DNA from: Sphingomonas sp.
GTDB taxonomy: Bacteria; Pseudomonadota; Alphaproteobacteria; Sphingomonadales; Sphingomonadaceae
Direction: 5' to 3'
NCBI GenBank assembly: GCA_017418975.1
Contig: JAFOMG010000012.1
Span: 62,001 to 126,000 of the forward strand
Length of the DNA: 64,000 bases
The position numbers and the translations under genes are program-made. Positions within the stretch are counted from its first letter, which is position 1; each line of letters opens with the position of its first letter. Of the stretch, positions 51,001-58,788 are shown piece by piece. Below the pieces are notes generated by a model. The model searched no databases. It saw only the letters and a list, made by a program, of their open reading frames with translations, and was not told the origin of the DNA.

Positions 51001-53422
51001 TGTCTCGCCGGCCACCTCGGCGCTGGCGCCCGACTTCACGCCGCCCGCCGCCCCCGTCGCGGCGGTGAACGCCAATGGCACCGCCGTCACCGGCACTGGC
51101 GAGCCCGGTGCGACCGTGCACATATACAACGGCGCCGGCACCGAGATCGGCACCGCCACCGTCGCCGGCAACGGCAGCTACACCGCCACGCTCACCACGC
51201 CCCAGGCCAATGGCGAGACGGTGACCGTCACCCAGAGCGATCCGGCCGGTAACCTCTCCCCCGCCACGGTGGCGATCGCGCCCGACATTACTCCGCCCGC
51301 GCCGCCCGCCGGGCTGGCGATCAATGGCGCTGGCACCGTGGTCACCGGCACGGGTGAAGCAGGCGCCTCCGTCGAGGTGCGCGATACGGGAGGCACGCTG
51401 CTCGGCACCGGCACGGTCGCCGCGAACGGCAGCTTCTCCGTCTCGCTGAACGATCCCCAGACCGCGGGCGAGACGCTCAGCGTCACGCTGCGCGATCATG
51501 CCGGAAACCTCTCCGGCGCGGTTCCCCTCATCGCGCCGTTCGACATCGAGGCGTTCAACAACACCGCCAACGCTTCGATCGATCTCGTGCCCGTCACGAC
51601 CAACGAGAATCTCGGCACGGCCAACTATCTCGCCCTGGTCTCGCTCGGCCTGCTCAATCTCGATGCGCAGGTGCTGGCGACGCCCAATGTCCAGTTCACC
51701 GTCGCCGCCGGCAATTCGCTTGCCGCGAGCTTCACCTATGACGCGACGCTCGCGATCGGCGTGCTGAGCGGCTACAGCGTGGTGGTCCAGCGCTTCGACG
51801 GGACCAATTGGGTCGCGGTGAGCGGCACCGGCAACAGCTCGCTGCTCCAGCTCTCGCTGCTCAACGGCAATCTCGTCGCGACCGACACGCTCGGCCCGGG
51901 CGAGTATCGCGCCTTCGTCACTTTCGATGGCGCCGCCGGCGTGGGGCTGCTCGGCGGCCTCGCGGTCACGGGCGTCAACAGCGACTATACCCATGTCGGC
52001 GCGGTGCAGCCGAGCACGGCCGCGGGCAATGTAATCACCGATCCGGGGCCCGGTGGCGCGGTCGATATCGTCAGCCCGCAGACCGTCGTGCAGAGCGTCA
52101 CCGTGAACGGCGTCACCACCGCGGTGGCCGCCGGCGGCACCTCGATCCACGGCGACTGGGGCACGCTCGTCATCAATCCCAATGGCAGCTACACCTACAC
52201 GCCCGATGCCAATGCCGCCGCGATCGGCCATGTCGACACCTTCACCTATACGCTGGTCAATCCGACCAGCGGCGAGCTGGAGAGCGCGACGCTGGCCGTG
52301 ACGATCGGCAGCCCGGACATCACCGGCGCGCCGCTGGCCGTCGACGATGCGGCGATCGCCACCGCGACCTTCGAGCATGTCGTCACCACCATTCCGGCGG
52401 CGATCGACTCGAGCTTCGCCACGCCCACGGCGCTGATCATCACCGGCGCGCAGACCGGCTCGGTGCACGACAGCTTCACGGTAGGCGCGAACAGCACCGC
52501 CGACGTGACGCTCTCGGCGATCCAGTCGAGCGGGCTAAGCGTGCTGCCCACCTACACGATCACGGTCACCAATTCGCAGGGCACCGTGGTCGGCACGGTT
52601 ACCCAGACCTCGGTCGCCAATCTCGGGCTCGGCACCGGCGTCGCGCTGGTGCTGCACGACCTGCCGTCCGGCACCTACAACTACACCGTGTCGAGCACGA
52701 ACATATTGGGCACCGGCTATGGCACGAACGTCTATGTCGGCGAGACGGTGACCCATCTCGACCAGTACAGCCTCACCGGCACCACGGCGATATCCGGCGA
52801 GCTGCTCGCCAACGACACGCTGGGCACGGACTTCCCGGTGGTGCGCGTCCAGACGGGCGGCAACTTCGTCCAGGTGGGCGATACGCCGCTGACCATCACC
52901 GGCGCCTATGGCACGCTGACCGTCACCGATACCGGCCACTACACCTACCAGCCGAGCGCTTCGCTGACCTATTCGGGCACCGATCCGGTCGACAGCTTCA
53001 CCTATCAGCTGGTCCAGCCCAACGGCACCGTCGCGACGGCGCATCTCGACGTGACCGTCGACATCAATAACGGCGTCACGCCCTCGGCGGCGATGGTGGT
53101 CGAGTCGACTTCGCTGGCGGATACCGTGCCGCTCGCGATGTTCTCGGCCGAGACCGTGGCGGCGCCGACCGCGCCGGCAACGGATCACGCGCCGATCGCA
53201 TACAGCCTGAACGACAATCAGGGCAGTGTCGAGGATCTGCTCGGCCAGTTCCTCCATGACCGCCAGGCCGCGTCCGATGCCTCCGGCCCGCCCGCGGCCG
53301 CGAGCCCCGCGCCCGCCGCGCCGGACATCGCCGCCGCTCCCGCGCCCGACGATCCGCTACATTATCTCGTCACGCCAAGCGACCTGGAGCAGGATCGCCA
53401 CCAGCTGACCCATATGGTGTGA
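45011..53422 (+). CDS. bapA: Giant BapA-type biofilm adhesin with 24 Ig-like repeats
   Basis: A 2803-residue surface protein exported by a type I system. It has no Sec signal. Order: an N-terminal BapA-prefix domain (about 1-105, IDKSTGNIVHVPGDSIDL, NGETIRVSNFYV); a Gly/Ala-rich hydrophobic linker (about 111-150); 24 Ig-like Big-type repeats of about 84 residues, each starting DxTPPxAP and carrying VTGTGEPGATVTV; a BapA/LapF-type C-terminal region (about 2177-2700) with cadherin-like segments (GTLVINPNGSYTYTPDANA, GTLTVTDTGHYTYQPSAS); and a C-terminal export signal. The ATG at 45011 follows GGGAGGAG. The exporter is encoded directly downstream. Expected role: cell-cell and surface adhesion in biofilms. 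The acidic, Asp-rich repeats probably bind Ca2+. Confidence 0.93.
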   Translation: MRADVIDKSTGNIVHVPGDSIDLSSPSVVRLDIDRSQITSLERQGNDLIVHLANGETIRVSNFYVQTNGAASDLVVREGDHLWLANTAASGPARFAALHGIDDLLIGAGAEAAAGGGGGALLPVLLGGVAVAGGAAALAGGGGGSSRGGGSTATVDTTPPSAPTATVSGNGASVTGTGEAGATVQVRDPSGTLLGSGTVGSNGSYTVTLTQPQNNGQTVTVTQTDPAGNVSPSTTAHAPDTTPPAAPTGAINPNGTIVTGTGEPGATVTVRNGSDAVIGTAVVNAQGSYTVTLTTPQNNGGTITVAQTDPAGNGSNPINLAAPDITPPSAPTAIMDPHTFTVSGSAEPGATVTVTDADGRPLGGTVANADGGYSISLPPAVFDGEPVTVVQTDPAGNHSPPTIVTAPDLSPPAAPTASVTPDGTSVTGTGEPGATVTVRDPDTGTTVGTAVVGANGTYTVPLAPGVSDGGTLTVTQTDPSGNVSPPTSVTTPDVVAPAAPTATIAADGTSVTGTGEPGATVTITGAGGVTVGTAVVTGNGSYFVPLAPPQANGGTLTVGQTDGAGNHSPTVNLTAPDITPPAAPVASVSADGTAVTGTGEPGATVTVHDAAGNPLGTALVAANGSFSVTLTTPQANGQLLEVSQSDPAGNVSPETAVHAPDITAPIGLTAAIGGGGTVVTGSGEAGATVTVRDPSGTAIGTAVVAADGSYSVTLTTPQTNGQLLQVTQADAAHNVSTPVTVTAPDLTAPAAPVASVSADGTAVTGTGEPGATVTVHDAAGNPLGTAVVAADGSFSVTLTTPQANGQLLEVSQTDPAGNVSPETAVHAPDITAPLGLTAAIGGGGTVVTGSGEPGATVTVRDPGGTVIGTATVAANGSYSATLTTPQTNGQLLQVTQADAAHNVSTPVTVTAPDLTAPAAPVASVSADGTAVTGTGEPGATVTVHDAAGNPLGTAVVAANGSFSVTLTTPQANGQLLEVSQTDPAGNVSPETAVHAPDITAPIGLTAAVNGIGTVVSGNGEAGATVTVRDPSGMAIGTAVVAANGSYSVTLTTPQTNGQLLQVTQADPAGNASTPVPATAPDLTPPALPTATISPDGTTVTGTGEAGATLTVRGPSGTVLGTTTVAADGSYSVTLSVPQTNGEVLTVRQTDPAGNPSPDLHATAPDITAPTGLTATVNGNGTIVTGTGEAGATVIVHDPSGAAIGTAVVAANGAYAVILTTPQANGQLLEVTQTDTAGNLSAPTPALAPDITPPAAPVLAISADGTTATGTGEPGATVTVTSASGAVLGTGPVAADGHFSITLTTPQANGGTVSATQADAAGNVSPPGTANAPDITPPAAPVATLDATGAVVSGTGEPGATVVVRDPFSTVIGTATVSAAGTFSVVLSTPQIDSQVLSVTQTDAAGNASPALSLTAPDLTAPPAPVGTVAADGASITGTGEAGATLVVTDPTGLHIGTVVVASDGTFTTTLVPPQTNGQLLGLVQTDAAGNASPQGSAVAPDLVPNDSPGAPTATVAADGATVFGTGQAGATVSVTGPNGAVIGTATVTPGGTYVVILTTPQLNGETLHVTQADAEGDVSPPATAIAPDLTPPAAPVAAIDATGTIVTGTGEPGATVRVADASGTVLGTATVGANGNYTVVLGTPQTNGQALSVTQADAAANVSPAVPITAPDTTPPAAPTATVSADGATVTGTGEPGATVTITNAAGTPIGTATVAPGGTYSATLATPQTNGETLTAIQRDPAGNASPSVTATAPDTTPPAAPAATVDATGTLVTGTGEPGATVTVRDAGGVPLGTALVAANGSYVVTLSTAQLNGQHLQVTQADPAGNVSPATPATAPDITPPLAPTGTVSADGTAVTGTGEPGATVHILNAAGTEIGTATVAGNGSYTATLTTPQLNGQVLTLSQTDPAGNHSPNVTATAPDLTPPAAPVATVSGDGTVVSGTGEPGATVTVRDPSGTVIGTAIVAANGAYAVTLTTTEGNGQTLHVTQADAAGNVSPATSALAPDFTPPAAPVAAVNANGTAVTGTGEPGATVHIYNGAGTEIGTATVAGNGSYTATLTTPQANGETVTVTQSDPAGNLSPATVAIAPDITPPAPPAGLAINGAGTVVTGTGEAGASVEVRDTGGTLLGTGTVAANGSFSVSLNDPQTAGETLSVTLRDHAGNLSGAVPLIAPFDIEAFNNTANASIDLVPVTTNENLGTANYLALVSLGLLNLDAQVLATPNVQFTVAAGNSLAASFTYDATLAIGVLSGYSVVVQRFDGTNWVAVSGTGNSSLLQLSLLNGNLVATDTLGPGEYRAFVTFDGAAGVGLLGGLAVTGVNSDYTHVGAVQPSTAAGNVITDPGPGGAVDIVSPQTVVQSVTVNGVTTAVAAGGTSIHGDWGTLVINPNGSYTYTPDANAAAIGHVDTFTYTLVNPTSGELESATLAVTIGSPDITGAPLAVDDAAIATATFEHVVTTIPAAIDSSFATPTALIITGAQTGSVHDSFTVGANSTADVTLSAIQSSGLSVLPTYTITVTNSQGTVVGTVTQTSVANLGLGTGVALVLHDLPSGTYNYTVSSTNILGTGYGTNVYVGETVTHLDQYSLTGTTAISGELLANDTLGTDFPVVRVQTGGNFVQVGDTPLTITGAYGTLTVTDTGHYTYQPSASLTYSGTDPVDSFTYQLVQPNGTVATAHLDVTVDINNGVTPSAAMVVESTSLADTVPLAMFSAETVAAPTAPATDHAPIAYSLNDNQGSVEDLLGQFLHDRQAASDASGPPAAASPAPAAPDIAAAPAPDDPLHYLVTPSDLEQDRHQLTHMV
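45476..51538 (+). repeat. Array of 24 tandem ~252-bp repeats inside the adhesin gene
   Basis: Counting the DxTPPxAP or DxTAPxxL starts gives 24 units of about 252 bp. Most differ at the DNA level. Units 6-11 are exceptional, forming three nearly identical pairs. Unit 17 has a three-residue insertion (DLVPNDSPGAP). Such arrays commonly change in copy number by recombination. Confidence 0.9.
46739..48250 (+). repeat. Three nearly identical 504-bp super-repeats
   Basis: The phrase GCGCCGGTGGCCAGCGTGTC recurs at 46757, 47261 and 47765, exactly 504 bp apart. Each super-unit is a pair: an AAPVASVSADGTAV repeat and a GLTAA(I/V) repeat. Within this block even synonymous positions are mostly shared, unlike the other repeats. 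That points to recent duplication or gene conversion of a two-domain unit. Confidence 0.88.
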
Positions 53423-53423
53423 G

Positions 53424-53470
53424 AAATCACTCCGAACTCGGAGTCGATTTCCAAAAATCATCCATGATTT
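53424..53470 (+). terminator. Two consecutive hairpins between adhesin and exporter genes
   Basis: First, ACTCCGA-AC-TCGGAGT (53429-53444), extended by AAATC/GATTT. Second, AAATCAT-CC-ATGATTT (53455-53470). No clean T run follows, so they are likely a partial stop or an mRNA-stabilising end that lets the adhesin be made in excess over its exporter. Confidence 0.5.
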
Positions 53471-53530
53471 CAAAAGGGTGATTAACCTACACCATAAGAC
53501 GACACGCAATGCGGACAGGGAGGCTGTCGC

Positions 53531-54854
53531 TTGGGAAAAGGGTTGCGACGGGGCCGGCGCGGCGGTCCGATCGGTATCATCGCGATCGGATCGCTGGCGG
53601 CCTTCCTGGCCGGCACCGGATACGCGCAGGACAGCGCCGGGGCTCTCGCTCGAGGCAGCGGTCCGACAGGCCGTGGCATGGCATCCGAACGTCGTCGCCG
53701 CCGCGGCCACGCTCGATGCGCGCGACGCGGATGTCGATGTCGCGCGGACCGGCTATCTGCCCCAGGTGAGCGCGGGCATCGGCACCGGCTACGACAATCG
53801 CCTCGGCTCGAACTGGCGCCCGCGTCCCCAGGTCTCCGCCTCGCAGATGCTCTATGATTTCGGCAAGGTCCGCAGCGCGGTGGATTATGCGCAGGCGGGC
53901 ACCCGGGTCGGCCGTGCCGATCTGCTGCTCGCGATCGACGGGCTCATCCACGACACCGGCTATGCGATCGTCGAGCTGCAGCGCAACGCGGCGCTCCGCG
54001 ACATCGCCGAGGAGCAGCTGGCCCGGATCCGCGAGATCAGCGGGCTGGTCGCCGATCGGGTCGCCAAGGGCGCGTCGACGCGCTCGGACGGGCTTCAGGC
54101 GGAATCGCGCGTCGCCGCGGCCAAGGCGACACTGGCGCAGATCGATGCCGAGCAGCGTCGCTGGACCAGCAATCTCGCCTTTCTGCTCGGCGAGGAACGG
54201 GCCAAGGCGTCGGTCAGCGCCGACATGCCCGACTGGCTGATGCGCAGCTGCGCCACCGGCCTGGCGGACTGGAATGCGGTGCCGGCCGTGATGCGCGCCG
54301 ACGCCCAGCGCGAGCAGGCCGCGGCCCAGCTTCGCCGCAGCCGCGCCGATCGCTTGCCCACCGTGTCGCTGGCCGGCGACGCGGCGGCGGATATCGGGTC
54401 GCCCTTCTCCGATCGCAGCGCCTACAGCTTCGGGCTCAGCGTCTCGAGCAACATATTCGGCGGCAACGCCACCCGCGCCCGCGTCCGCAGCGCGGACTAT
54501 TCGCTGGCCGCCGCCGACGCCGCCTCGCGCCAGGCGCGCAACGAAGCGAGCCAGCGGCTCGCCGAGGCCCGGCAGCAGATCGGCAGCCTTACCCGGCTGC
54601 TCGACACGCTCAACCTGCGCGAGGCGGACATGGCGGAGACCGGGCAACTCTACCGCGCGCAATATCTCGAAATGGGCACGCGAACGCTGGTCGATCTGCT
54701 CAATGCCGAACAGGAACTGCACCAGGCGCGGTTCGATGCGGTCAATACCGAGCATGACCTGCGCCGGCTCCAGCTCGACTGCCTCTATTATTCGGGCCGC
54801 TCGCGCGATGCGTTCGGCCTGACCGGCACGCGCCTGCGGGGAGTTACGCTGTGA
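53531..54854 (+). CDS. TolC-family outer-membrane channel of the adhesin exporter, with an apparent frameshift
   Basis: A TolC-type outer-membrane factor. A TTG at 53531, seven bases after GGGAGG, starts a good signal peptide (IGIIAIGSLAAFLAGTGYAQ, then DSAG). That frame is lost after the GGGG run at 53639-53642. The mature protein (LSLEAAVRQAVAWHPNVVAAAA onward, to 54854) continues one base over. Removing one G gives a seamless DSAGLSLEAAV join. So this is either a one-base insertion, a slippage-prone run or a sequencing error. The alternative start at GTG 53478 in the mature frame gives an N-terminus with no signal peptide. The body shows two coiled-coil outer-membrane-efflux repeats. The stop overlaps the ABC gene (GTGA). 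Confidence 0.82.
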
Positions 54855-56980
54855 GCGCGGCATCGGCCGAGACCTGGCTCGACATTCTCTGCCAGGCCGC
54901 GCGCCACTATCGCCTGCCCGTCTCCGAGCAGCGCGCTCGCCTGGCGGGGCTCTGGGACATCGCTTCCCCCGAGCAGAATCGCGTGCGCGCGCTCGCTCGC
55001 CCCCTGGGCCTGGCTCTTCGCTTCGCCGACCCCGCCGCCATACGGCTGACGAGTTGGCGCCTGCCGGTGATCGCCTGCCTCGCCGATGGCGAGCTTGCCC
55101 TGATCACCGCGCTGGACGGCGACGGCGAGGCGATGTTCACCGTCGCCGGCGAGAGCGACATGCCCGCGCGCCGTCCGCTCGCCGAACTGCTCGCCGCCGC
55201 CACTCTGGTCGTCGTGCCCCGCCCCGCCCGCTCCGCCGCCGATGCCCGGGTCGACACCTATATCCGGCCCTATGAGGAGCATTGGCTTCGCCGCATCCTG
55301 CTCCAGGACGCCCGCGCCTATGGCCATGTCGCGGTCGCCTCGATCGTGACCAACCTGCTCGGGCTCGCCGGCATCCTGTTCTCGATGCAGGTCTATGACC
55401 GCGTCATTCCGGCCCAGTCGATGCCGACGCTCGTCATCCTGTTCCTCGGCGTGCTGCTGGCGATCGCCTTCGACTTCCTGCTGCGCAAGCTGCGCGTGGC
55501 GATCACCGACGTGCTGGGCAAGCGGGCCGATCTGAGGCTCTCCGATCTGGTCTTCGGCCATGCGCTGCGCGTCCGCAACCGGGAACGGCCGACTTCCACC
55601 GGCACCTTCATCTCCCAGTTGCGCGACCTCGACCAGGTCCGCGACATGCTGACCTCGACCACCGTCTCCGCGGTGGCCGACCTGCCCTTCTTCCTGCTCT
55701 TCCTCGCCATCCTCGCCTTTATCGGCGGGGTGCTGGCGCTGGTGCCCCTCGCCGCGGTGATATTGCTGCTCGTGCCCAGCCTGCTCGCGCAGCGGCGCCT
55801 GCGCGTCCTCGCCACCGAATCGATGCGGGAAAGCTCGCTGCGCAACGCGCTGCTGGTCGAGGCGGTGCAGGGGATAGAGGACATCAAGGCGCTGCAGGCG
55901 GAGGAGCGCTTCCAGCGCCAGTGGAATCACTACAACAGTGTCGCCGGCGAGGCCCAGCTTCGCCTGCGCGGCCTCACCGCCAGCCTCTCCACCTGGTCGC
56001 AGAGCGTGCAGAATGGCGTCTATGCCGCGGTGATCTTCGTCGGCGCGCCCATGGTGATCGCCGGCGACATCACCACCGGCACGCTCGTCGCCACCTCCAT
56101 GCTCGCCTCGCGCATGATCGCGCCGATGGCCCAGGTCTCTGGCCTGCTCGGCCGCTGGCAGCATGCCAAGCTGGCGACGCAGAGCCTCAACCAGATAATG
56201 GGGCTGCCCACGGACAGCCCCGACGCCGAGCACCGCATTCCCCTCCCCGCGGTCACCGGCAGCTTCGCGCTGCGCTCGGCGGTATTTTCCTATGCGGATC
56301 CCAATGCGCCGCCCGCGCTGACCGTGCCGAACCTCGAGATCGCCGCCGGCGAGAAAGTGGCGCTGCTCGGCCGCAACGGCGCCGGCAAGTCGACCTTGCT
56401 GCAGGGCCTGTCGGGCATGCTCCAGCCGGTTTCCGGCGAAGTCCTGCTCGACGATCTGGCGCTGCACCAGATCGATCCCGCCGATGTGCGCCGGGACGTC
56501 TGCCTGCTCACCCAGAACAGCCGGCTCTTCCACGGCACGCTGCGCGAGAACCTGACGATGGGGGCGCCGCATGCCGGCAATGCCGAGATACTGGCGGCTC
56601 TCGAAATGGTCTGCGCGCAGGATTTCGTGCGGCGGCTCCGCGACGGGCTCGAGCATGTCGTGCTCGAAGGCGGGCTGGGTCTCTCGGGTGGCCAGGTCCA
56701 GTCGCTGCTTCTCGCCCGCCTGCTGCTCCGGCGCCCCAGGGTGGCGCTGCTCGACGAGCCCACCGCGGCAATGGATGAGCTGGCCGAGCGCCACTTCATC
56801 ACGAGCTTCCGCGAATGGAGCCGGCAGCGCACCGTCGTCGTGGCGACGCACCGCATGCGCGTGCTCGAGCTTGTCGACCGGGTGATCGTCATCGACCATG
56901 GCAGAGTGGTCCTCGACCAGCCCAGGGAAGCCGCGCTTGCTGCGATGCGCGGCGCCGCCACCAGGACCCAGGCGGCATGA
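54851..56980 (+). CDS. Type I secretion ABC transporter (LapB-like) with C39-like domain
   Basis: A 709-residue inner-membrane ABC exporter. N-terminal C39-like domain (about 1-130) without the catalytic Cys motif, used to hold the substrate and not to cleave it. Membrane domain (about 145-435). ATPase domain (about 460-700) with Walker A GRNGAGKST, signature LSGGQVQSLLLARLLL, Walker B VALLDEPTAAMD and the switch His in ATHRM. It pumps the giant adhesin through the TolC/HlyD channel. Start GTG at 54851 overlaps the TolC stop; its own stop overlaps the HlyD ATG. The ABC and its neighbours have the layout of lapEBC/bapBCD exporters. Confidence 0.92.
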   Translation: MSAASAETWLDILCQAARHYRLPVSEQRARLAGLWDIASPEQNRVRALARPLGLALRFADPAAIRLTSWRLPVIACLADGELALITALDGDGEAMFTVAGESDMPARRPLAELLAAATLVVVPRPARSAADARVDTYIRPYEEHWLRRILLQDARAYGHVAVASIVTNLLGLAGILFSMQVYDRVIPAQSMPTLVILFLGVLLAIAFDFLLRKLRVAITDVLGKRADLRLSDLVFGHALRVRNRERPTSTGTFISQLRDLDQVRDMLTSTTVSAVADLPFFLLFLAILAFIGGVLALVPLAAVILLLVPSLLAQRRLRVLATESMRESSLRNALLVEAVQGIEDIKALQAEERFQRQWNHYNSVAGEAQLRLRGLTASLSTWSQSVQNGVYAAVIFVGAPMVIAGDITTGTLVATSMLASRMIAPMAQVSGLLGRWQHAKLATQSLNQIMGLPTDSPDAEHRIPLPAVTGSFALRSAVFSYADPNAPPALTVPNLEIAAGEKVALLGRNGAGKSTLLQGLSGMLQPVSGEVLLDDLALHQIDPADVRRDVCLLTQNSRLFHGTLRENLTMGAPHAGNAEILAALEMVCAQDFVRRLRDGLEHVVLEGGLGLSGGQVQSLLLARLLLRRPRVALLDEPTAAMDELAERHFITSFREWSRQRTVVVATHRMRVLELVDRVIVIDHGRVVLDQPREAALAAMRGAATRTQAA

Positions 56981-58164
56981 GCGCGGCGTTCAGCGCCGAC
57001 GACCGGCTGTTCGACGAAGAGGGTCGCGGCCGGCTGCGCGATGCGACGCGCATGCTGTGGGTACTGGCGGCGATGGTCGTCGCCTTCCTGGCCTGGGCCT
57101 GGCTCGCCAGGCTCGACGAAGTGGCGACCGGCACCGGCAAGGTGGTGCCGACCAGCCATGAGCAGATACTCCAGTCGCTGGAAGGCGGCATCCTCGCCAA
57201 GCTGCACGTGCGCCAGGACGATATCGTCAAGCCCGGCCAGGTTCTCGCCCAGCTCGATCCCACCCTGGCAGGCTCGACGGTGGAAGAAAGCGCCGCCAAA
57301 TATCGCGCCGCGCTCGCCGCCCAGGCGCGACTCCAGGCGGAAGTGGACGACACCCCGATACGGTTCTCCAGGGAACTCGACGGCTATCCCGCGCTCAAGG
57401 CCGAGCAGCAGCGGCTCTACGACACGCGCCGCCGCAGCCTGGCCGGCTCGACCAGCCTGATCGACGAATCGCTGGCACTGATCAACCGCGAGGTCGGCAT
57501 CGGCGAATCGCTGATCGCCACCGGCGCGGCGAGCAATGTCGAGGTGCTGCGGCTCAAGCGCCAGCGCGCCGACCTCGATCTCAAGAAAGCCGATCTGCGC
57601 TCGCAATATCTGGTCGAGGCCCGGCAGGACCTCGCAAAGGTGAGCGAGGAAGTCGAGGCGCTCGCCCCGGTGGTGCGGGGCCGGTCGGACACGCTGCAGC
57701 GGCTCACCTTGCGCTCGCCCGTGCGCGGCGTGGTCAAGAATATCGAAGTGTCGACGATCGGCGGCGTCGTGCCGCCCAACGGCAAGGTGATGGAAATCGT
57801 CCCGCTCGACGACCGGCTGCTCATCGAGGCGCGCATCTCGCCCCGCGACATCGCGTTCATCCGGCCCGGCCAGCGCGCCAGCGTGAAGATCACCGCCTAT
57901 GACTATTCGATCTTCGGCGGGCTCGAGGGCGAGGTCAGCAGCATCTCGCCCGACACGATCCGCGACGAAGTGAACCCCGACATCTATTATTACCGCGTAT
58001 TCGTCCGCACCCGCTCGGACGCCCTGGTCAACAAGGCGGGCCGACGCTTTCCGATCGTACCCGGGATGATCGCCACCGCCGACATCCACACGGGAAGCAA
58101 AACAATACTCCAATACCTCTTGAAACCACTGAACCGCGCCCAAGAAGCCCTTCGAGAACGTTAA
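56977..58164 (+). CDS. HlyD-family membrane-fusion protein (LapC-like)
   Basis: A 395-residue periplasmic adaptor. One membrane helix (about 27-45, MLWVLAAMVVAFLAWAWL), lipoyl-like halves (about 60-95, LEGGILAKLHVRQDDIVKPG, and around 255-290, LRSPVRGVVKNIEVSTIGGVV), a coiled-coil hairpin between (about 100-250) and a beta-barrel end (VFVRTRSDAL, PGMIATADIHTGSKTILQYLL). It links the ABC protein to the TolC channel. The ATGA overlap couples it to the ABC gene. Codons become A+T-richer at the very end, leading into the A+T-rich gap. Confidence 0.93.
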   Translation: MSAAFSADDRLFDEEGRGRLRDATRMLWVLAAMVVAFLAWAWLARLDEVATGTGKVVPTSHEQILQSLEGGILAKLHVRQDDIVKPGQVLAQLDPTLAGSTVEESAAKYRAALAAQARLQAEVDDTPIRFSRELDGYPALKAEQQRLYDTRRRSLAGSTSLIDESLALINREVGIGESLIATGAASNVEVLRLKRQRADLDLKKADLRSQYLVEARQDLAKVSEEVEALAPVVRGRSDTLQRLTLRSPVRGVVKNIEVSTIGGVVPPNGKVMEIVPLDDRLLIEARISPRDIAFIRPGQRASVKITAYDYSIFGGLEGEVSSISPDTIRDEVNPDIYYYRVFVRTRSDALVNKAGRRFPIVPGMIATADIHTGSKTILQYLLKPLNRAQEALRER

Positions 58165-58301
58165 ATCATATAATACGTAAATTACGCTATCATTTTGATT
58201 TACGCGATTTTGACAATTCGATTTTACTATGATTTATTTATAAGGAAGGATATGATCTATTATATGAGTAGCGTCATTCCTTCATAAGTTCGGGTAGTAT
58301 A
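58165..58301 (+). promoter_or_regulatory. A+T-rich promoter region of the MarR-type gene, with possible leader peptide
   Basis: This 137-bp gap is the most A+T-rich stretch of the window. CGTAAAT (58176-58182) and ATTTACG (58198-58204) form an inverted repeat with a 15-bp spacer, a possible MarR operator. AAGGAAGGAT precedes an ATG at 58252 that opens an 11-codon frame, MIYYMSSVIPS, ending in TAA 14 bases before the GTG start at 58302. This could be a leader peptide controlling translation of the regulator; evidence is thin. Confidence 0.4.
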
Positions 58302-58751
58302 GTGGCGAATAGCGTAATCACCTGGGACAGATCCCTGCTCGACCTCGCGCGCCAGTTGCAACACATGCGCGCGAAGGCGGCAAAACTTTTCCCGCGCGAC
58401 GTCTTCCGCGATTCCGCATGGGACATGGTGCTCGAGCTGTTCATCGCCGGGCAGGAGAACCGGGTCATCTGCGTGAAGGAGCTTATTTTCGTCTCGGGCG
58501 AGACGTCGACGAGCGCGCTGCGACGGATCGATCGCCTCGAGGCGGCCGGGCTGCTCAACCGTTCCCACGATCCCGACGATCACCGGCGGATGGCGGTGAC
58601 GCTGACCAGCAAGGGCGACGAGGCCATGCGCGCCATGCTGCACAGCCTCTTCCCCCATGACGGCTCCTCCATCCCGGAGAGACGCGCCCGCGGTTCCGAG
58701 CGCCCCGCCGAGATGCCTTCCTCCTTCGAATCGTCGACCGGCCTGTTCTGA
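58302..58751 (+). CDS. MarR-like winged-helix regulator
   Basis: A 149-residue protein with a MarR-type winged helix: FRDSAWDMVLELFIAG, recognition region SGETSTSALRRIDRLEAAGL (about 60-85) and wing DPDDHRRMAVTLTSKGDEAM (about 90-110). The C-terminal tail after about 118 is Ser/Arg-rich and probably disordered. The start is a GTG at 58302 without a clear ribosome-binding site; no in-frame ATG lies upstream before a stop. It follows the adhesin exporter genes in the same direction and may control them or itself. The ligand is unknown. Confidence 0.78.
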   Translation: MANSVITWDRSLLDLARQLQHMRAKAAKLFPRDVFRDSAWDMVLELFIAGQENRVICVKELIFVSGETSTSALRRIDRLEAAGLLNRSHDPDDHRRMAVTLTSKGDEAMRAMLHSLFPHDGSSIPERRARGSERPAEMPSSFESSTGLF

Positions 58752-58788
58752 AGCGCCTCGCGCCGCCGGCCGCCCCGGCATCGCGGCC

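Noticed and set aside
45476..51538. Regularly spaced repeats as a possible CRISPR-like array
   Set aside because: The period is about 252 bp, the repeats are translated throughout and encode Ig-like domains.
45077..52468. A 2463-codon open frame on the minus strand opposite the adhesin gene
   Set aside because: It mirrors the repeat array and has an Arg/Gly/Asp-rich composition typical of antisense frames in G+C-rich repeats. No start signal or known domain.
53478..53640. GTG at 53478 as the true start of the TolC-type protein
   Set aside because: The resulting N-terminus has no signal peptide or proper ribosome-binding site, while the neighbouring frame has both.
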